This document shows positions 49,800 to 60,690 of a stretch of DNA of 64,000 bases, piece by piece. Each line of letters begins with the position of its first letter. Position 1 is the stretch's first letter. This DNA is from Lodderomyces elongisporus (Eukaryota > Ascomycota > Pichiomycetes > Serinales > Debaryomycetaceae). The position numbers and the translations under genes are program-made. Location of the stretch: NCBI RefSeq assembly GCF_030384665.1, contig NC_083675.1:554001-618000 (forward strand), written 5' to 3'. The notes beneath the pieces were generated by a model. It was not told where the DNA came from. It saw only the letters and a list, made by a program, of their open reading frames with translations, and ran no database searches.

Positions 49800-49955
49800 T
49801 CACACTAGTTCAAATGGTTGAGGTAGCGACGGTTGTTGTTGTTGTAATAGTAGTAGTAGTTGTTGTTGTTGTTGTTGTAGTTGTTGTTGTAATAGTTGTT
49901 GTTGTTGTTGTTGTTGTAATAGTTGTTGTAGCTGTTGTTGTTGTTGTTGTTGTAG

Positions 49956-50004
<49 letters not shown>

Positions 50005-50159
50005 AATAGTTGTTGTTGTTGTTGTTGTAATAGTAGTTGTTGTTGTAATAGTTGTTGTTGTTGTTGTTGTTGTTGTAATAGTTGTTGTTGTTGTTGTAGT
50101 TGTTGTTGTAGTTGTTGTTGTAGCTGTTGTTGTTGTTGTTGTAGTTCTTTTAGCAGCAG

Positions 50160-50197
<38 letters not shown>

Positions 50198-52055
50198 CTT
50201 TTAGCAGCAGTTGTTGTTGTTGTTGTTGTTGTTGATCATCACTTTCAGCCAAAACAACTTTTTCTATTAACTCCTTCTTTTCTGCCCGTTTCTTTAGCCA
50301 TGCAAACGGTTTGAACAGAGTCGTTTTGCTCTTCTTGAACCATGAAAACGGTTTAAACAGAGTCTTTCTGCTCTTCTTGAGCCGTGCAAACAATTTGAAC
50401 AGTGGTATCCTACTCTTTTTAGGCTCCTTTAATTGATTCATACAGGAATCGTTTTCCTCTGGAATCCTAATATCCACAGAAACAAAATCGCAGTCCTCTG
50501 AGTTTTGGTTATTCCAATTGGTTCTTTCAACTGAGCTCACAGCATCTGACAAGGGGGCTGATACCAGTAAGACAGATGTATACGGTATATCCGCGTTTCC
50601 ATCTATGGTTTCAATAGCAACATGAAATGGAAATGCGCTTGGAACGTCATAGGGCGAGCTAGACTCTAATTCTGGTATAAAAGATGTATACGGTACATCC
50701 GTGTTTCCATCTGTGGTTTCAATAGCAACATGATATGGAGCCTCTCTCGGAATGATTTCATCATCATACACCGAGCTAGACTCAAATTCTGATAAGGCAG
50801 ATGTACATGGTACATCCGCGTTTCCATCTGTGGTTTTAATAGCAACATGATATGGAGCCTCTCTCGGAATGATTTCATCATCATACACCGAGCTAGACTC
50901 AAATTCTGATAAGGCAGATGTACATGGTACATCCGCGTTTCCATCTGTGGTTTTAATAGCAACATGATATGGAGCCTCTCTCGGAATGATTTCATCATCA
51001 TACACCGAGCTAGACTCAAATTCTGATAAGGCAGATGTACATGGTACATCCGCGTTTCCATCTGTGGTTTTAATAGCAACATGATATGGAGCCTCTCTCG
51101 GAATGATTTCATCATCATACACCGAGCTAGACTCAAATTCTGATAAGGCAGATGTACATGGTACATCCGCGTTTCCATCTGTGGTTTTAATAGCAACATG
51201 ATATGGAGCCTCTCTCGGAATGATTTCATCATCATACACCGAGCTAGACTCAAATTCTGATAAGGCAGATGTACATGGTACATCCGCGTTTCCATCTGTG
51301 GTTTTAATAGCAACATGATATGGAGCCTCTCTCGGAATGATTTCATCATCATACACCGAGCTAGACTCAAATTCTGATAAGGCAGATGTACATGGTACAT
51401 CCGCGTTTCCATCTGTGGTTTCATTAGCAACATGAAATTGAAGTTGGCTTGGACTGTCATAGGGCGAGGTGAAGCTGTTATTGGATGCCTCCTCTACTTG
51501 GGAAGCACTCCTCAGGATTGTTACTGTGTCAGATTCCGTAATTATATCCTCCCTCCTTGTCTGGCGACTCTCGGAGGAAAAATCAATTCCAATATTTACT
51601 GGACCTCTAAGTTTATCATAGATCAAACTTGACTCTGCATTTTGCAAAACAACTGATTCTGACGCAACTGATACTTCTGTGCCATCCAGCATATCCATAA
51701 AATCATCGGGAAAAACACGTGGATCCTCCGCAATGCGTACAAAGATCGACTTTGGTGGAGAGAAATGCGGAGGGCTGTTCTTTGGTGGTTGCTTTGCATT
51801 CTCAGCTTCTAAAGCGCGCCTTCTAATTAATGGTATTCCGGTTGATGGCTCTGTGTAATCCAGCTTATTCTGAAAAATCTCGCCATAAGTTTCAGTTCCA
51901 GCTTTTCTTAGATACCTGGAGTCCCTATAGACTGAGCTGGGTTCTAAGATTGGTGAGCCTGATGACTCCCCTGGAAGTAAAAACCGAACCTTGGGTTTGG
52001 CGGGTTCGGAATCCTTTGCAAAGACATTTTGAAAACATTTATTAAAAAAGGGCAT
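49800..52055 (-). CDS. type 1 repeat protein, copy 11 (751 aa)
   Basis: Six 39-residue repeats (residues 208-441) and a 134-residue Gln/Leu tract from residue 608, with a longer uninterrupted Gln run near its C-terminal end than copies 5-10. Its spacer has a short 12-bp minisatellite like units 1-3. Confidence 0.72.
49833..50234 (-). repeat. CAA tract, Gln/Leu, 134 codons
   Basis: Copy 11 tract; resembles copy 4 in having a longer pure Gln run near the C-terminal end. Confidence 0.95.
50733..51434 (-). repeat. 117-bp coding repeat, 6 copies
   Basis: 6 x 117 bp in gene copy 11. Confidence 0.97.
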
Positions 52056-52227
52056 TGTTAATTTTTAAATTGTAGTCTTCCTCGATTATTGATGATAAAA
52101 TCTGGTTAAGGTTATCGAGTAAGGCTTGGTTGTATGTTTAATTCTGGTAAAAGAAAGAAGAAAAAGGAAAAGAAGAAGAAGAAAAGGGTAAAAGAAGGTT
52201 TGAGGTCACAAGAGTTTTGTTTGTGGA

Positions 52228-52235
52228 TATTTATA
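52228..52235 (-). promoter_or_regulatory. TATA box of gene copy 11
   Basis: TATAAATA, 173 bp before the ATG at 52,055. Confidence 0.65.
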
Positions 52236-52560
52236 CTTCACCAGGTAGCCCTCCAGTCACGCCTTGTGGTTGGGGATTAACAAGTAACTTGTGTTATGCC
52301 ATATACATTTTGGTTGCAAAACCCGCGAGGAAGTGAGGGGAACAGAAGGGCGAGGAAGTCCCTCCTGGTAGCTCAGCAGTGCGTGTGCAATTGTATGCGC
52401 TACCAAACGCGTCATATCAAAAAAACCAAATGGGTGCTGCCAATAGTGTGTGGCTGTATCAGATAGCGGACGACCAAAGTGGATAAATTGTATGTTTGGA
52501 TGCATGTTGGCTCAACACAATCTACAACCTTATACATCCTGCAATGCATTCTATCTCCAC

Positions 52561-52612
52561 AAACAATTCTCGACTCATTGCAAGTTTGACGGCAATGAGT
52601 CGAGAATTGTTT
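52561..52612. repeat. hairpin, unit 12
   Basis: Perfect arms. Confidence 0.95.
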
Positions 52613-53216
52613 TTGCGTGTTGATTATTCCAGCAAGTCTGGTGCGAATTTACAGGGAAACATTTTTCTACTGAAGTTTGAGGAAAACTGTGGGCTCAGCT
52701 ACTCCCTCCCCTTCTCCCCGCCCCATACATTTACATCATATAGGCCGGGTTCCAGGTTGAACCCTACGTTGGATCCTATATCAGTTCTAGAACATAGGGG
52801 GAATCGTGCTCCTATCAATGCTGCTGCCCACTGTAGTGGTTTTTGTAAAGTTTTATGTAAAGTTTTTTGTAAAGTATACACGCACCCGCGCGTCCATCTT
52901 ATGTGTATCTAACCTGTACCTTACCTGTATCCTACCTGTCTCCTACATGTGTCTTACGTGTATCCTACGTGTATCTAAGGTTGACTCGTTCACAGCAGCT
53001 CACGTGCGCGCACACATACACATACTCCAACCCGAGATACTCCAGTTTACAATGACAGCGATTGCGCGAAATATACAGAACGTTCAATTTGAGAAATAAT
53101 TTGTAGGCTGAGTGCGAAATAGAAAAATGGTTCAATTACAAATAGCAGAGTGCATACAAAAACAGAAAGGTGTGTTAATATTAAAAAAAAAGTGCAAAGA
53201 TTAATAGCAGGAACAG

Positions 53217-53778
53217 CAACACCATCAGCAACACCATCAGCAACACCATCAGCAACACCATCAGCAACACAACCAGTGACACAACCAGACATAACATCAG
53301 TAACACCACCAGACATAACACCAGCAACACAACCAGACATAACATCAGTAACACCACCAGTAACTAAACCAGTGACTCAACCAGTGACTCAACCAGTGAC
53401 ACAACCAGTGACACAACCAGTGACACAACCAGTAACTCAACCAGTGACACAACCAGTAACTCAACTAATAACACAACCAGTAACTCAACTAGTGACACAA
53501 CCAGTAACACAACCAGTAACTCAACTAGTAACTCAACCAGTGACACAACCAGTGACACAACCAGTAACTCAACTAATAACACAACCAGTAACTCAACTAG
53601 TGACACAACCAGTAACCCAACCAGTAACTCAACTAGTAACTCAACCAGTAACTCAACCAGTAACTCAACTAGTAACTCAACCAGTAACTCAACCAGTGAC
53701 ACAACCAGTAACACAACCAGTGACACAACCAGTAACTCAACCAGTAACTCAACCAGTGACACAACCAGTAACACAACC
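53217..53778 (+). repeat. 12-bp minisatellite, unit 12 (562 bp)
   Basis: Expanded form with the AACCCAACC variant. Confidence 0.95.
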
Positions 53779-54037
53779 AGGAATAACACCAGAAACATTT
53801 TTGACAAGTTTAGATGGCATAGTTTGAGTTTGGTCGACGTCGGATAGCACACACTATAATAAATATGTTGGATATAATAAATATGATAAATATGATAAAT
53901 ATTAGTGGTGCTATTCCAACACGAGCAAACAATGATTTTGATGCAACATTAACAGACCCCGGAAGCAGATTCCACAAGCTTTTCTTCTGCACCATCTGAA
54001 ACAACCTGCACGGTGACTTACACAACCCAACCTGTGA

Positions 54038-54256
54038 TTATATGATCCCGCTGTGCCTTGTTGATACCCCTAGTGCATATGCATCCTCCACATTTTTCGT
54101 CCCCCGTACAAGATCATACGACAAAGGCGCCATTTTGTCGCAGGATCTGCCAAGTTCAGAATAAATGTGTGAGTCAGCAGCTACACTAGTGCAATGTTGT
54201 GGTAGGCTATGGGAAACGGTAGCAGAGGTCAGTGGGCTCCCCTGCTTTGGGATCAT
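54038..54256 (-). pseudogene. MIPKQG frame, stopped, unit 12
   Basis: Same TAA as unit 1. Confidence 0.3.
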
Positions 54257-54343
54257 GGTTGGGTTTGTGATATAGTCATCCGTGAAGCAGCAACAGAGGT
54301 AACATCAGAAATAGCATCAGTGACAGTATCGGTGGTAGCTTTA

Positions 54344-54608
54344 GACAGAGAAGGGAATTTCTAAGGACCATATCAAGCAACTCTGGGCGGGACGAGATCA
54401 CCTTATTGAAGGCTTCTTCTGTGACCTGCAGTATGGGGACCCTCTTATAAAGTGTAATGAAGTCGCCCTCAGAATGGCTCTTAGTTCCCAGTTTAGTGCT
54501 ATTCGTGTAATGGATGTCTGCAAAGTTAACTGCAGCTCAGATCTATTGGCACAATTCACCGCAGTATGAATCGACGGGAGTCTTAAACTTGTCAAAGTGG
54601 AAGAAATT
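54344..54608 (-). pseudogene. domain remnant, unit 12
   Basis: CGTG allele. Confidence 0.85.
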
Positions 54609-54632
54609 GATGTTTTTCTGGTTAATATTGTT

Positions 54633-54638
54633 TTTATT
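54633..54638 (-). terminator. poly(A) signal of gene copy 12
   Basis: AATAAA downstream of the stop at 54,691. Confidence 0.55.
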
Positions 54639-54690
54639 TTTAGTTTGTGTTGTGTTTTTCGTGTTTTGTGTTTCTTTTGTGATATCGATA

Positions 54691-55044
54691 TCACACTAGT
54701 TCAAATGGTTGAGGTAGCGACGGTTGTTGTTGTTGTAATAGTAGTAGTAGTTGTTGTTGTTGTTGTTGTAGTTGTTGTTGTAATAGTTGTTGTTGTTGTT
54801 GTTGTTGTAATAGTTGTTGTAGCTGTTGTTGTTGTTGTTGTAGTTGTTGTTGTTGTTGTTGTAGTTGTTGTTGTTGTTGTTGTTGTTGTAATAGTTGTTG
54901 TTGTTGTTGTTGTAATAGTAGTTGTTGTTGTAATAGTTGTTGTTGTTGTTGTTGTTGTTGTAATAGTTGTTGTTGTTGTTGTAGTTGTTGTTGTAGTTGT
55001 TGTTGTAGCTGTTGTTGTTGTTGTTGTAGTTCTTTTAGCAGCAG

Positions 55045-55082
<38 letters not shown>

Positions 55083-57174
55083 CTTTTAGCAGCAGTTGTT
55101 GTTGTTGTTGTTGTTGTTGATCATCACTTTCAGCCAAAACAACTTTTTCTATTAACTCCTTCTTTTCTGCCCGTTTCTTTAGCCATGCAAACGGTTTGAA
55201 CAGAGTCGTTTTGCTCTTCTTGAACCATGAAAACGGTTTAAACAGAGTCTTTCTGCTCTTCTTGAGCCGTGCAAACAATTTGAACAGTGGTATCCTACTC
55301 TTTTTAGGCTCCTTTAATTGATTCATACAGGAATCGTTTTCCTCTGGAATCCTAATATCCACAGAAACAAAATCGCAGTCCTCTGAGTTTTGGTTATTCC
55401 AATTGGTTCTTTCAACTGAGCTCACAGCATCTGACAAGGGGGCTGATACCAGTAAGACAGATGTATACGGTATATCCGCGTTTCCATCTATGGTTTCAAT
55501 AGCAACATGAAATGGAAATGCGCTTGGAACGTCATAGGGCGAGCTAGACTCTAATTCTGGTATAAAAGATGTATACGGTACATCCGTGTTTCCATCTGTG
55601 GTTTCAATAGCAACATGATATGGAGCCTCTCTCGGAATGATTTCATCATCATACACCGAGCTAGACTCAAATTCTGATAAGGCAGATGTACATGGTACAT
55701 CCGCGTTTCCATCTGTGGTTTTAATAGCAACATGATATGGAGCCTCTCTCGGAATGATTTCATCATCATACACCGAGCTAGACTCAAATTCTGATAAGGC
55801 AGATGTACATGGTACATCCGCGTTTCCATCTGTGGTTTTAATAGCAACATGATATGGAGCCTCTCTCGGAATGATTTCATCATCATACACCGAGCTAGAC
55901 TCAAATTCTGATAAGGCAGATGTACATGGTACATCCGCGTTTCCATCTGTGGTTTTAATAGCAACATGATATGGAGCCTCTCTCGGAATGATTTCATCAT
56001 CATACACCGAGCTAGACTCAAATTCTGATAAGGCAGATGTACATGGTACATCCGCGTTTCCATCTGTGGTTTTAATAGCAACATGATATGGAGCCTCTCT
56101 CGGAATGATTTCATCATCATACACCGAGCTAGACTCAAATTCTGATAAGGCAGATGTACATGGTACATCCGCGTTTCCATCTGTGGTTTTAATAGCAACA
56201 TGATATGGAGCCTCTCTCGGAATGATTTCATCATCATACACCGAGCTAGACTCAAATTCTGATAAGGCAGATGTACATGGTACATCCGCGTTTCCATCTG
56301 TGGTTTTAATAGCAACATGATATGGAGCCTCTCTCGGAATGATTTCATCATCATACACCGAGCTAGACTCAAATTCTGATAAGGCAGATGTACATGGTAC
56401 ATCCGCGTTTCCATCTGTGGTTTTAATAGCAACATGATATGGAGCCTCTCTCGGAATGATTTCATCATCATACACCGAGCTAGACTCAAATTCTGATAAG
56501 GCAGATGTACATGGTACATCCGCGTTTCCATCTGTGGTTTCATTAGCAACATGAAATTGAAGTTGGCTTGGACTGTCATAGGGCGAGGTGAAGCTGTTAT
56601 TGGATGCCTCCTCTACTTGGGAAGCACTCCTCAGGATTGTTACTGTGTCAGATTCCGTAATTATATCCTCCCTCCTTGTCTGGCGACTCTCGGAGGAAAA
56701 ATCAATTCCAATATTTACTGGACCTCTAAGTTTATCATAGATCAAACTTGACTCTGCATTTTGCAAAACAACTGATTCTGACGCAACTGATACTTCTGTG
56801 CCATCCAGCATATCCATAAAATCATCGGGAAAAACACGTGGATCCTCCGCAATGCGTACAAAGATCGACTTTGGTGGAGAGAAATGCGGAGGGCTGTTCT
56901 TTGGTGGTTGCTTTGCATTCTCAGCTTCTAAAGCGCGCCTTCTAATTAATGGTATTCCGGTTGATGGCTCTGTGTAATCCAGCTTATTCTGAAAAATCTC
57001 GCCATAAGTTTCAGTTCCAGCTTTTCTTAGATACCTGGAGTCCCTATAGACTGAGCTGGGTTCTAAGATTGGTGAGCCTGATGACTCCCCTGGAAGTAAA
57101 AACCGAACCTTGGGTTTGGCGGGTTCGGAATCCTTTGCAAAGACATTTTGAAAACATTTATTAAAAAAGGGCAT
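54691..57174 (-). CDS. type 1 repeat protein, copy 12 (827 aa)
   Basis: Last type 1 gene before the array boundary. Eight 39-residue repeats (residues 208-519) and a 132-residue Gln/Leu tract from residue 686. The promoter side abuts the chimeric unit 13. Confidence 0.72.
54724..55119 (-). repeat. CAA tract, Gln/Leu, 132 codons
   Basis: Copy 12 tract; one codon shorter than copy 5. Confidence 0.95.
55618..56553 (-). repeat. 117-bp coding repeat, 8 copies
   Basis: 8 x 117 bp in gene copy 12. Confidence 0.97.
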
Positions 57175-57346
57175 TGTTAATTTTTAAATTGTAGTCTTCC
57201 TCGATTATTGATGATAAAATCTGGTTAAGGTTATCGAGTAAGGCTTGGTTGTATGTTTAATTCTGGTAAAAGAAAGAAGAAAAAGGAAAAGAAGAAGAAG
57301 AAAAGGGTAAAAGAAGGTTTGAGGTCACAAGAGTTTTGTTTGTGGA

Positions 57347-57354
57347 TATTTATA
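57347..57354 (-). promoter_or_regulatory. TATA box of gene copy 12
   Basis: TATAAATA, 173 bp before the ATG at 57,174. Confidence 0.65.
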
Positions 57355-57679
57355 CTTCACCAGGTAGCCCTCCAGTCACGCCTTGTGGTTGGGGATTAAC
57401 AAGTAACTTGTGTTATGCCATATACATTTTGGTTGCAAAACCCGCGAGGAAGTGAGGGGAACAGAAGGGCGAGGAAGTCCCTCCTGGTAGCTCAGCAGTG
57501 CGTGTGCAATTGTATGCGCTACCAAACGCGTCATATCAAAAAAACCAAATGGGTGCTGCCAATAGTGTGTGGCTGTATCAGATAGCGGACGACCAAAGTG
57601 GATAAATTGTATGTTTGGATGCATGTTGGCTCAACACAATCTACAACCTTATACATCCTGCAATGCATTCTATCTCCAC

Positions 57680-57731
57680 AAACAATTCTCGACTCATTGC
57701 AAGTTTGACGGCAATGAGTCGAGAATTGTTT
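57680..57731. repeat. hairpin, unit 13
   Basis: Perfect arms, in the type 1 part of the chimeric unit. Confidence 0.95.
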
Positions 57732-58389
57732 TTGCGTGTTGATTATTCCAGCAAGTCTGGTGCGAATTTACAGGGAAACATTTTTCTACTGAAGTTTGAG
57801 GAAAACTGTGGGCTCAGCTACTCCCTCCCCTTCTCCCCGCCCCATACATTTACATCATATAGGCCGGGTTCCAGGTTGAACCCTACGTTGGATCCTATAT
57901 CAGTTCTAGAACATAGGGGGAATCGTGCTCCTATCAATGCTGCTGCCCACTGTAGTGGTTTTTGTAAAGTTTTATGTAAAGTTTTTTGTAAAGTATACAC
58001 GCACCCGCGCGTCCATCTTATGTGTATCTAACCTGTACCTTACCTGTATCCTACCTGTCTCCTACATGTGTCTTACGTGTATCCTACGTGTATCTAAGGT
58101 TGACTCGTTCACAGCAGCTCACGTGCGCGCACACATACACATACTCCAACCCGAGATACTCCAGTTTACAATGACAGCGATTGCGCGAAATATACAGAAC
58201 GTTCAATTTGAGAAATAATTTGTAGGCTGAGTGCGAAATAGAAAAATGGTTCAATTACAAATAGCAGAGTGCATACAAAAACAGAAAGGTGTGTTAATAT
58301 TAGAAAAAAAAAAGTGTAAAGATTAATAGCAAAAGTTATCGAGTCCCCCACCTTGATGTGTTCCTGAAAACGAGTGAAAGCTGTATATA

Positions 58390-59415
58390 TTAAACGAGTG
58401 TAGATGCAGGTGCAATGGGAGATACCAAAAGTGTGTGCGTGCCAGTGACGGATAAAATAAGTAGTAGCAGGGCCCTTTGTGGTGTTTGAACACGGGCACA
58501 CTTTTTGGCGAGCTCCCCTGCTTTGGGATCATGGCTGGGTTTGTGATATAGTTGGCCATGGAGCAGCAGCAGCAATGTTAGGAACAGCAATAGCAGGAAC
58601 AGCATCAGCAACACCACCAGAAATAACACCAGTAAAATTTTTGACGAATTTGAAGCGCTTGCTTTGAGTTTGGACGACGCTGGATAGCACACACTATGAC
58701 AAATATGTTTCCTTTGTTTTCTATGATAAATATTAGTAGTGGTGGTAGTGGTGGTGGTCATAGTGGGTGGTGGTAGTAGTGGTGGTAGTAGTAGTGGTGG
58801 TAGTAGTAGTGGTGGTGGTAGTAGTGGTGATGGTAGTGGTGATGGTAGTGGTGGTGGTAGTAGTGGTGATGGTAGTAGTGGTAGTGGTGGTGGTAGTAGT
58901 AGTGGTGGTGGTAGTAGTGGTGATGGTAGTGGTGGTAGTAGTGGTGGTGGTGGTAGTGGTAGTGGTGATGGTAGTGGTAGTGGTGATGGTAGTGGTGGTG
59001 GTAGTGGTGGTAGTAGTAGCAGCAGCAGCAGCAGCAGTAGCAGTAGCAGTAGCAGTAGTAGTAGTAATACTATTCCACCACGAGCAAACAATGATTTTGG
59101 TGTAGCATAATTAAACCCCGAGAACTGATTCCACAAGCTTTTCTTCTGCACCATCTGAAACAAGTTGCACAGTGACTTATTCAACTCAACCTGTGATTCT
59201 ATGATCCCGCTGTGCCTTGTTGATACCCCTAGTGCATATGCATCCTCCACATTTTTCGTCCCCCGTGCAAGATCATACGACAAAGGCGCCATTTTGTCGC
59301 AGGATCTGCCAAGTTCAGAATAAATGTGTGAGTCAGCAGCTACACTAGTGCAATGTTGTGGTAGGCTATGGGAAACGGTAGCAGAGGTCGGTGGGCTCCC
59401 CTGCTTTGGGATCAT
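58390..59415 (-). CDS. uncertain minus-strand frame MIPKQG, unit 13 (341 aa)
   Basis: Residues 1-114 are of normal complexity (begins MIPKQGSPPTSA). Next comes a Leu/Pro/Ser stretch made by the AGTGGT microsatellite, then a Leu-rich hydrophobic stretch, then a tail ending APASTLV. It starts about 130 bp past the poly(A) signal of the type 2 gene and has no TATA box that I can see. The frame stays open across the microsatellite partly because that repeat works in triplets. The first part is also present, but stopped, in type 1 units. It could be a real gene, an exon of one, or chance. Confidence 0.25.
   Translation of the reverse strand: MIPKQGSPPTSATVSHSLPQHCTSVAADSHIYSELGRSCDKMAPLSYDLARGTKNVEDAYALGVSTRHSGIIESQVELNKSLCNLFQMVQKKSLWNQFSGFNYATPKSLFARGGIVLLLLLLLLLLLLLLLLLLLPPLPPPLPSPLPLPSPLPLPPPPLLPPLPSPLLPPPLLLPPPLPLLPSPLLPPPLPSPLPSPLLPPPLLLPPLLLPPLLPPPTMTTTTTTTTNIYHRKQRKHICHSVCYPASSKLKASASNSSKILLVLFLVVLLMLFLLLLFLTLLLLLHGQLYHKPSHDPKAGELAKKCARVQTPQRALLLLILSVTGTHTLLVSPIAPASTLV
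58734..59065 (+). repeat. AGTGGT-type microsatellite, unit 13 (about 330 bp)
   Basis: Irregular GGT/AGT/GAT triplets, then AGCAGC and AGTAGC. It sits where type 1 units have only a short TATTAGTGGTGCTATTCC. It keeps a minus-strand frame open as Leu/Pro and a plus-strand frame as Gly/Ser. Confidence 0.95.
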
Positions 59416-59434
59416 GGTTGGGTTTGTGATATAG
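59396..59434. repeat. 39-bp duplicated motif, second copy in unit 13
   Basis: Begins CTCCCCTGCTTTGGG and ends TTTGTGATATAG; matches 58,513-58,551 with one mismatch. Unit 14 has both copies too (62,084-62,122 and 63,162-63,200). Type 1 units have only this copy, e.g. 1369-1407. Both copies encode YITNP.MIPKQGS on the minus strand. Confidence 0.9.
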
Positions 59435-59546
59435 TCATCCGTGAAGCAGCAACAGAGGTAACATCAGAAATAGCATCAGGATCAGCATCAGGATCAATAA
59501 GGTGAATAGCAGCGTAATTAACAGTACTGTTTCTGGTCACAAGGTT

Positions 59547-59552
59547 TTTATT
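59547..59552 (-). terminator. poly(A) signal of the type 2 gene
   Basis: AATAAA about 185 bp past the stop at 59,736. It lies in sequence that type 1 units have deleted, so it is not the same signal type 1 genes use. Confidence 0.5.
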
Positions 59553-59735
59553 TCACATTCTTGAGTTGAGGATGAATATGTAGAAAAGAACAAGCTCGGC
59601 TCACTTTAGAATGACTCTGCAGTTGAGGATTTCAGATCGCACCAGAATGAAATTCTCAATTCTCCGTTAGGTAGAAGAGTATGCACCTCTCAAACATTGA
59701 CTTGATATAACAAAGTCCTTCGATTTTCCTAAACA

Positions 59736-60563
59736 TTATCTTGGCTCCACTATGAAAATAATAAAGTCACGAAATACGCGGGCACTTTTTTTTAGTCGCG
59801 CTTGTGATTTCGCGTCACATCCAATTTTTCCTACTCGATCCTCCCTATACCAATTGCCAATATGAAATCGAACACTTGGAAGATCCTCATCTTTATAGGT
59901 AGCGTTAATTAGCCATTTAAAGTTATATATTTTCCTAGCAGCTAAAAACGAGAAATCGCCCCTAACATGAACGCCCGGCCATTGAGTCCAAGCATCGATT
60001 TCTTGGAAAGCGAGACACTTTTCAAGTTTCTCCTTATTAAGGCAGTGCTTAGTTTGAGTAAAGTACTCGCGATTTGGCTGCATTTCGTATCTCACCTGCA
60101 AGTCTATTCCATACTCAAGGTTTGGCGTAGCGATGTAGTATTTTACCTTGTTCCTAAACTTCATTTCGAGTAATTGAAGCACTGGACAGAGAAGGGAGTT
60201 TCTAAGGTCCATATCAAGCAACTCCGGGAGAGCTGAGATCACCTTATCAAATTCTTCTTTTGTAACCTGCAGTATGAGGACCCTCTTATCAAGTGAGATG
60301 TAGTCGCCTTCAGCATGTTCCTTAATTCCGAGATTAATGCTATTCACGAAATCGATGTCTGTAAAGTGAACTGCAGTTCGGATCTCTTGGCACAGTCTAC
60401 CGCAGTATGAATCGACGGTAGCCTTGAACTTGCGAAATTTAAACAAATTGGTGTCGTCTGTGTTCTTTGTCGTCCTTGTGTTTTTTGTGTAATCTTCGTC
60501 TTTGTGTTTTCTCTTTAATTGGTGTACAGGGTTGCGCCAGTTAAAATGGTTGGGGTTGCCACG

Positions 60564-60603
<40 letters not shown>

Positions 60604-60605
60604 AT

Positions 60606-60636
<31 letters not shown>

Positions 60637-60658
60637 ATGTTGTTGATGTTGTTGATGT

Positions 60659-60690
<32 letters not shown>

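Larger units (their letters stand above)
161..57679. repeat. tandem array of twelve type 1 gene units
   Basis: Twelve head-to-tail units, each containing hairpin, 12-bp minisatellite, domain remnant, minus-strand gene and promoter in that order. Counted hairpin to hairpin the lengths are 5059, 5110, 5017, 4573, 4747, 4624, 4519, 4783, 4747, 4642, 4579 and 5119 bp. Length differences come from three internal tandem repeats plus one 120-bp indel; single-copy sequence differs by only scattered single bases. Positions 1-160 are the end of a preceding unit's spacer, so the array probably continues to the left. The order and number of units depend on correct assembly. Confidence 0.95.

Noticed and set aside
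58739..59110. Gly/Ser-rich and poly-Val plus-strand frames in the AGTGGT array
   Set aside because: Pure products of a triplet microsatellite.
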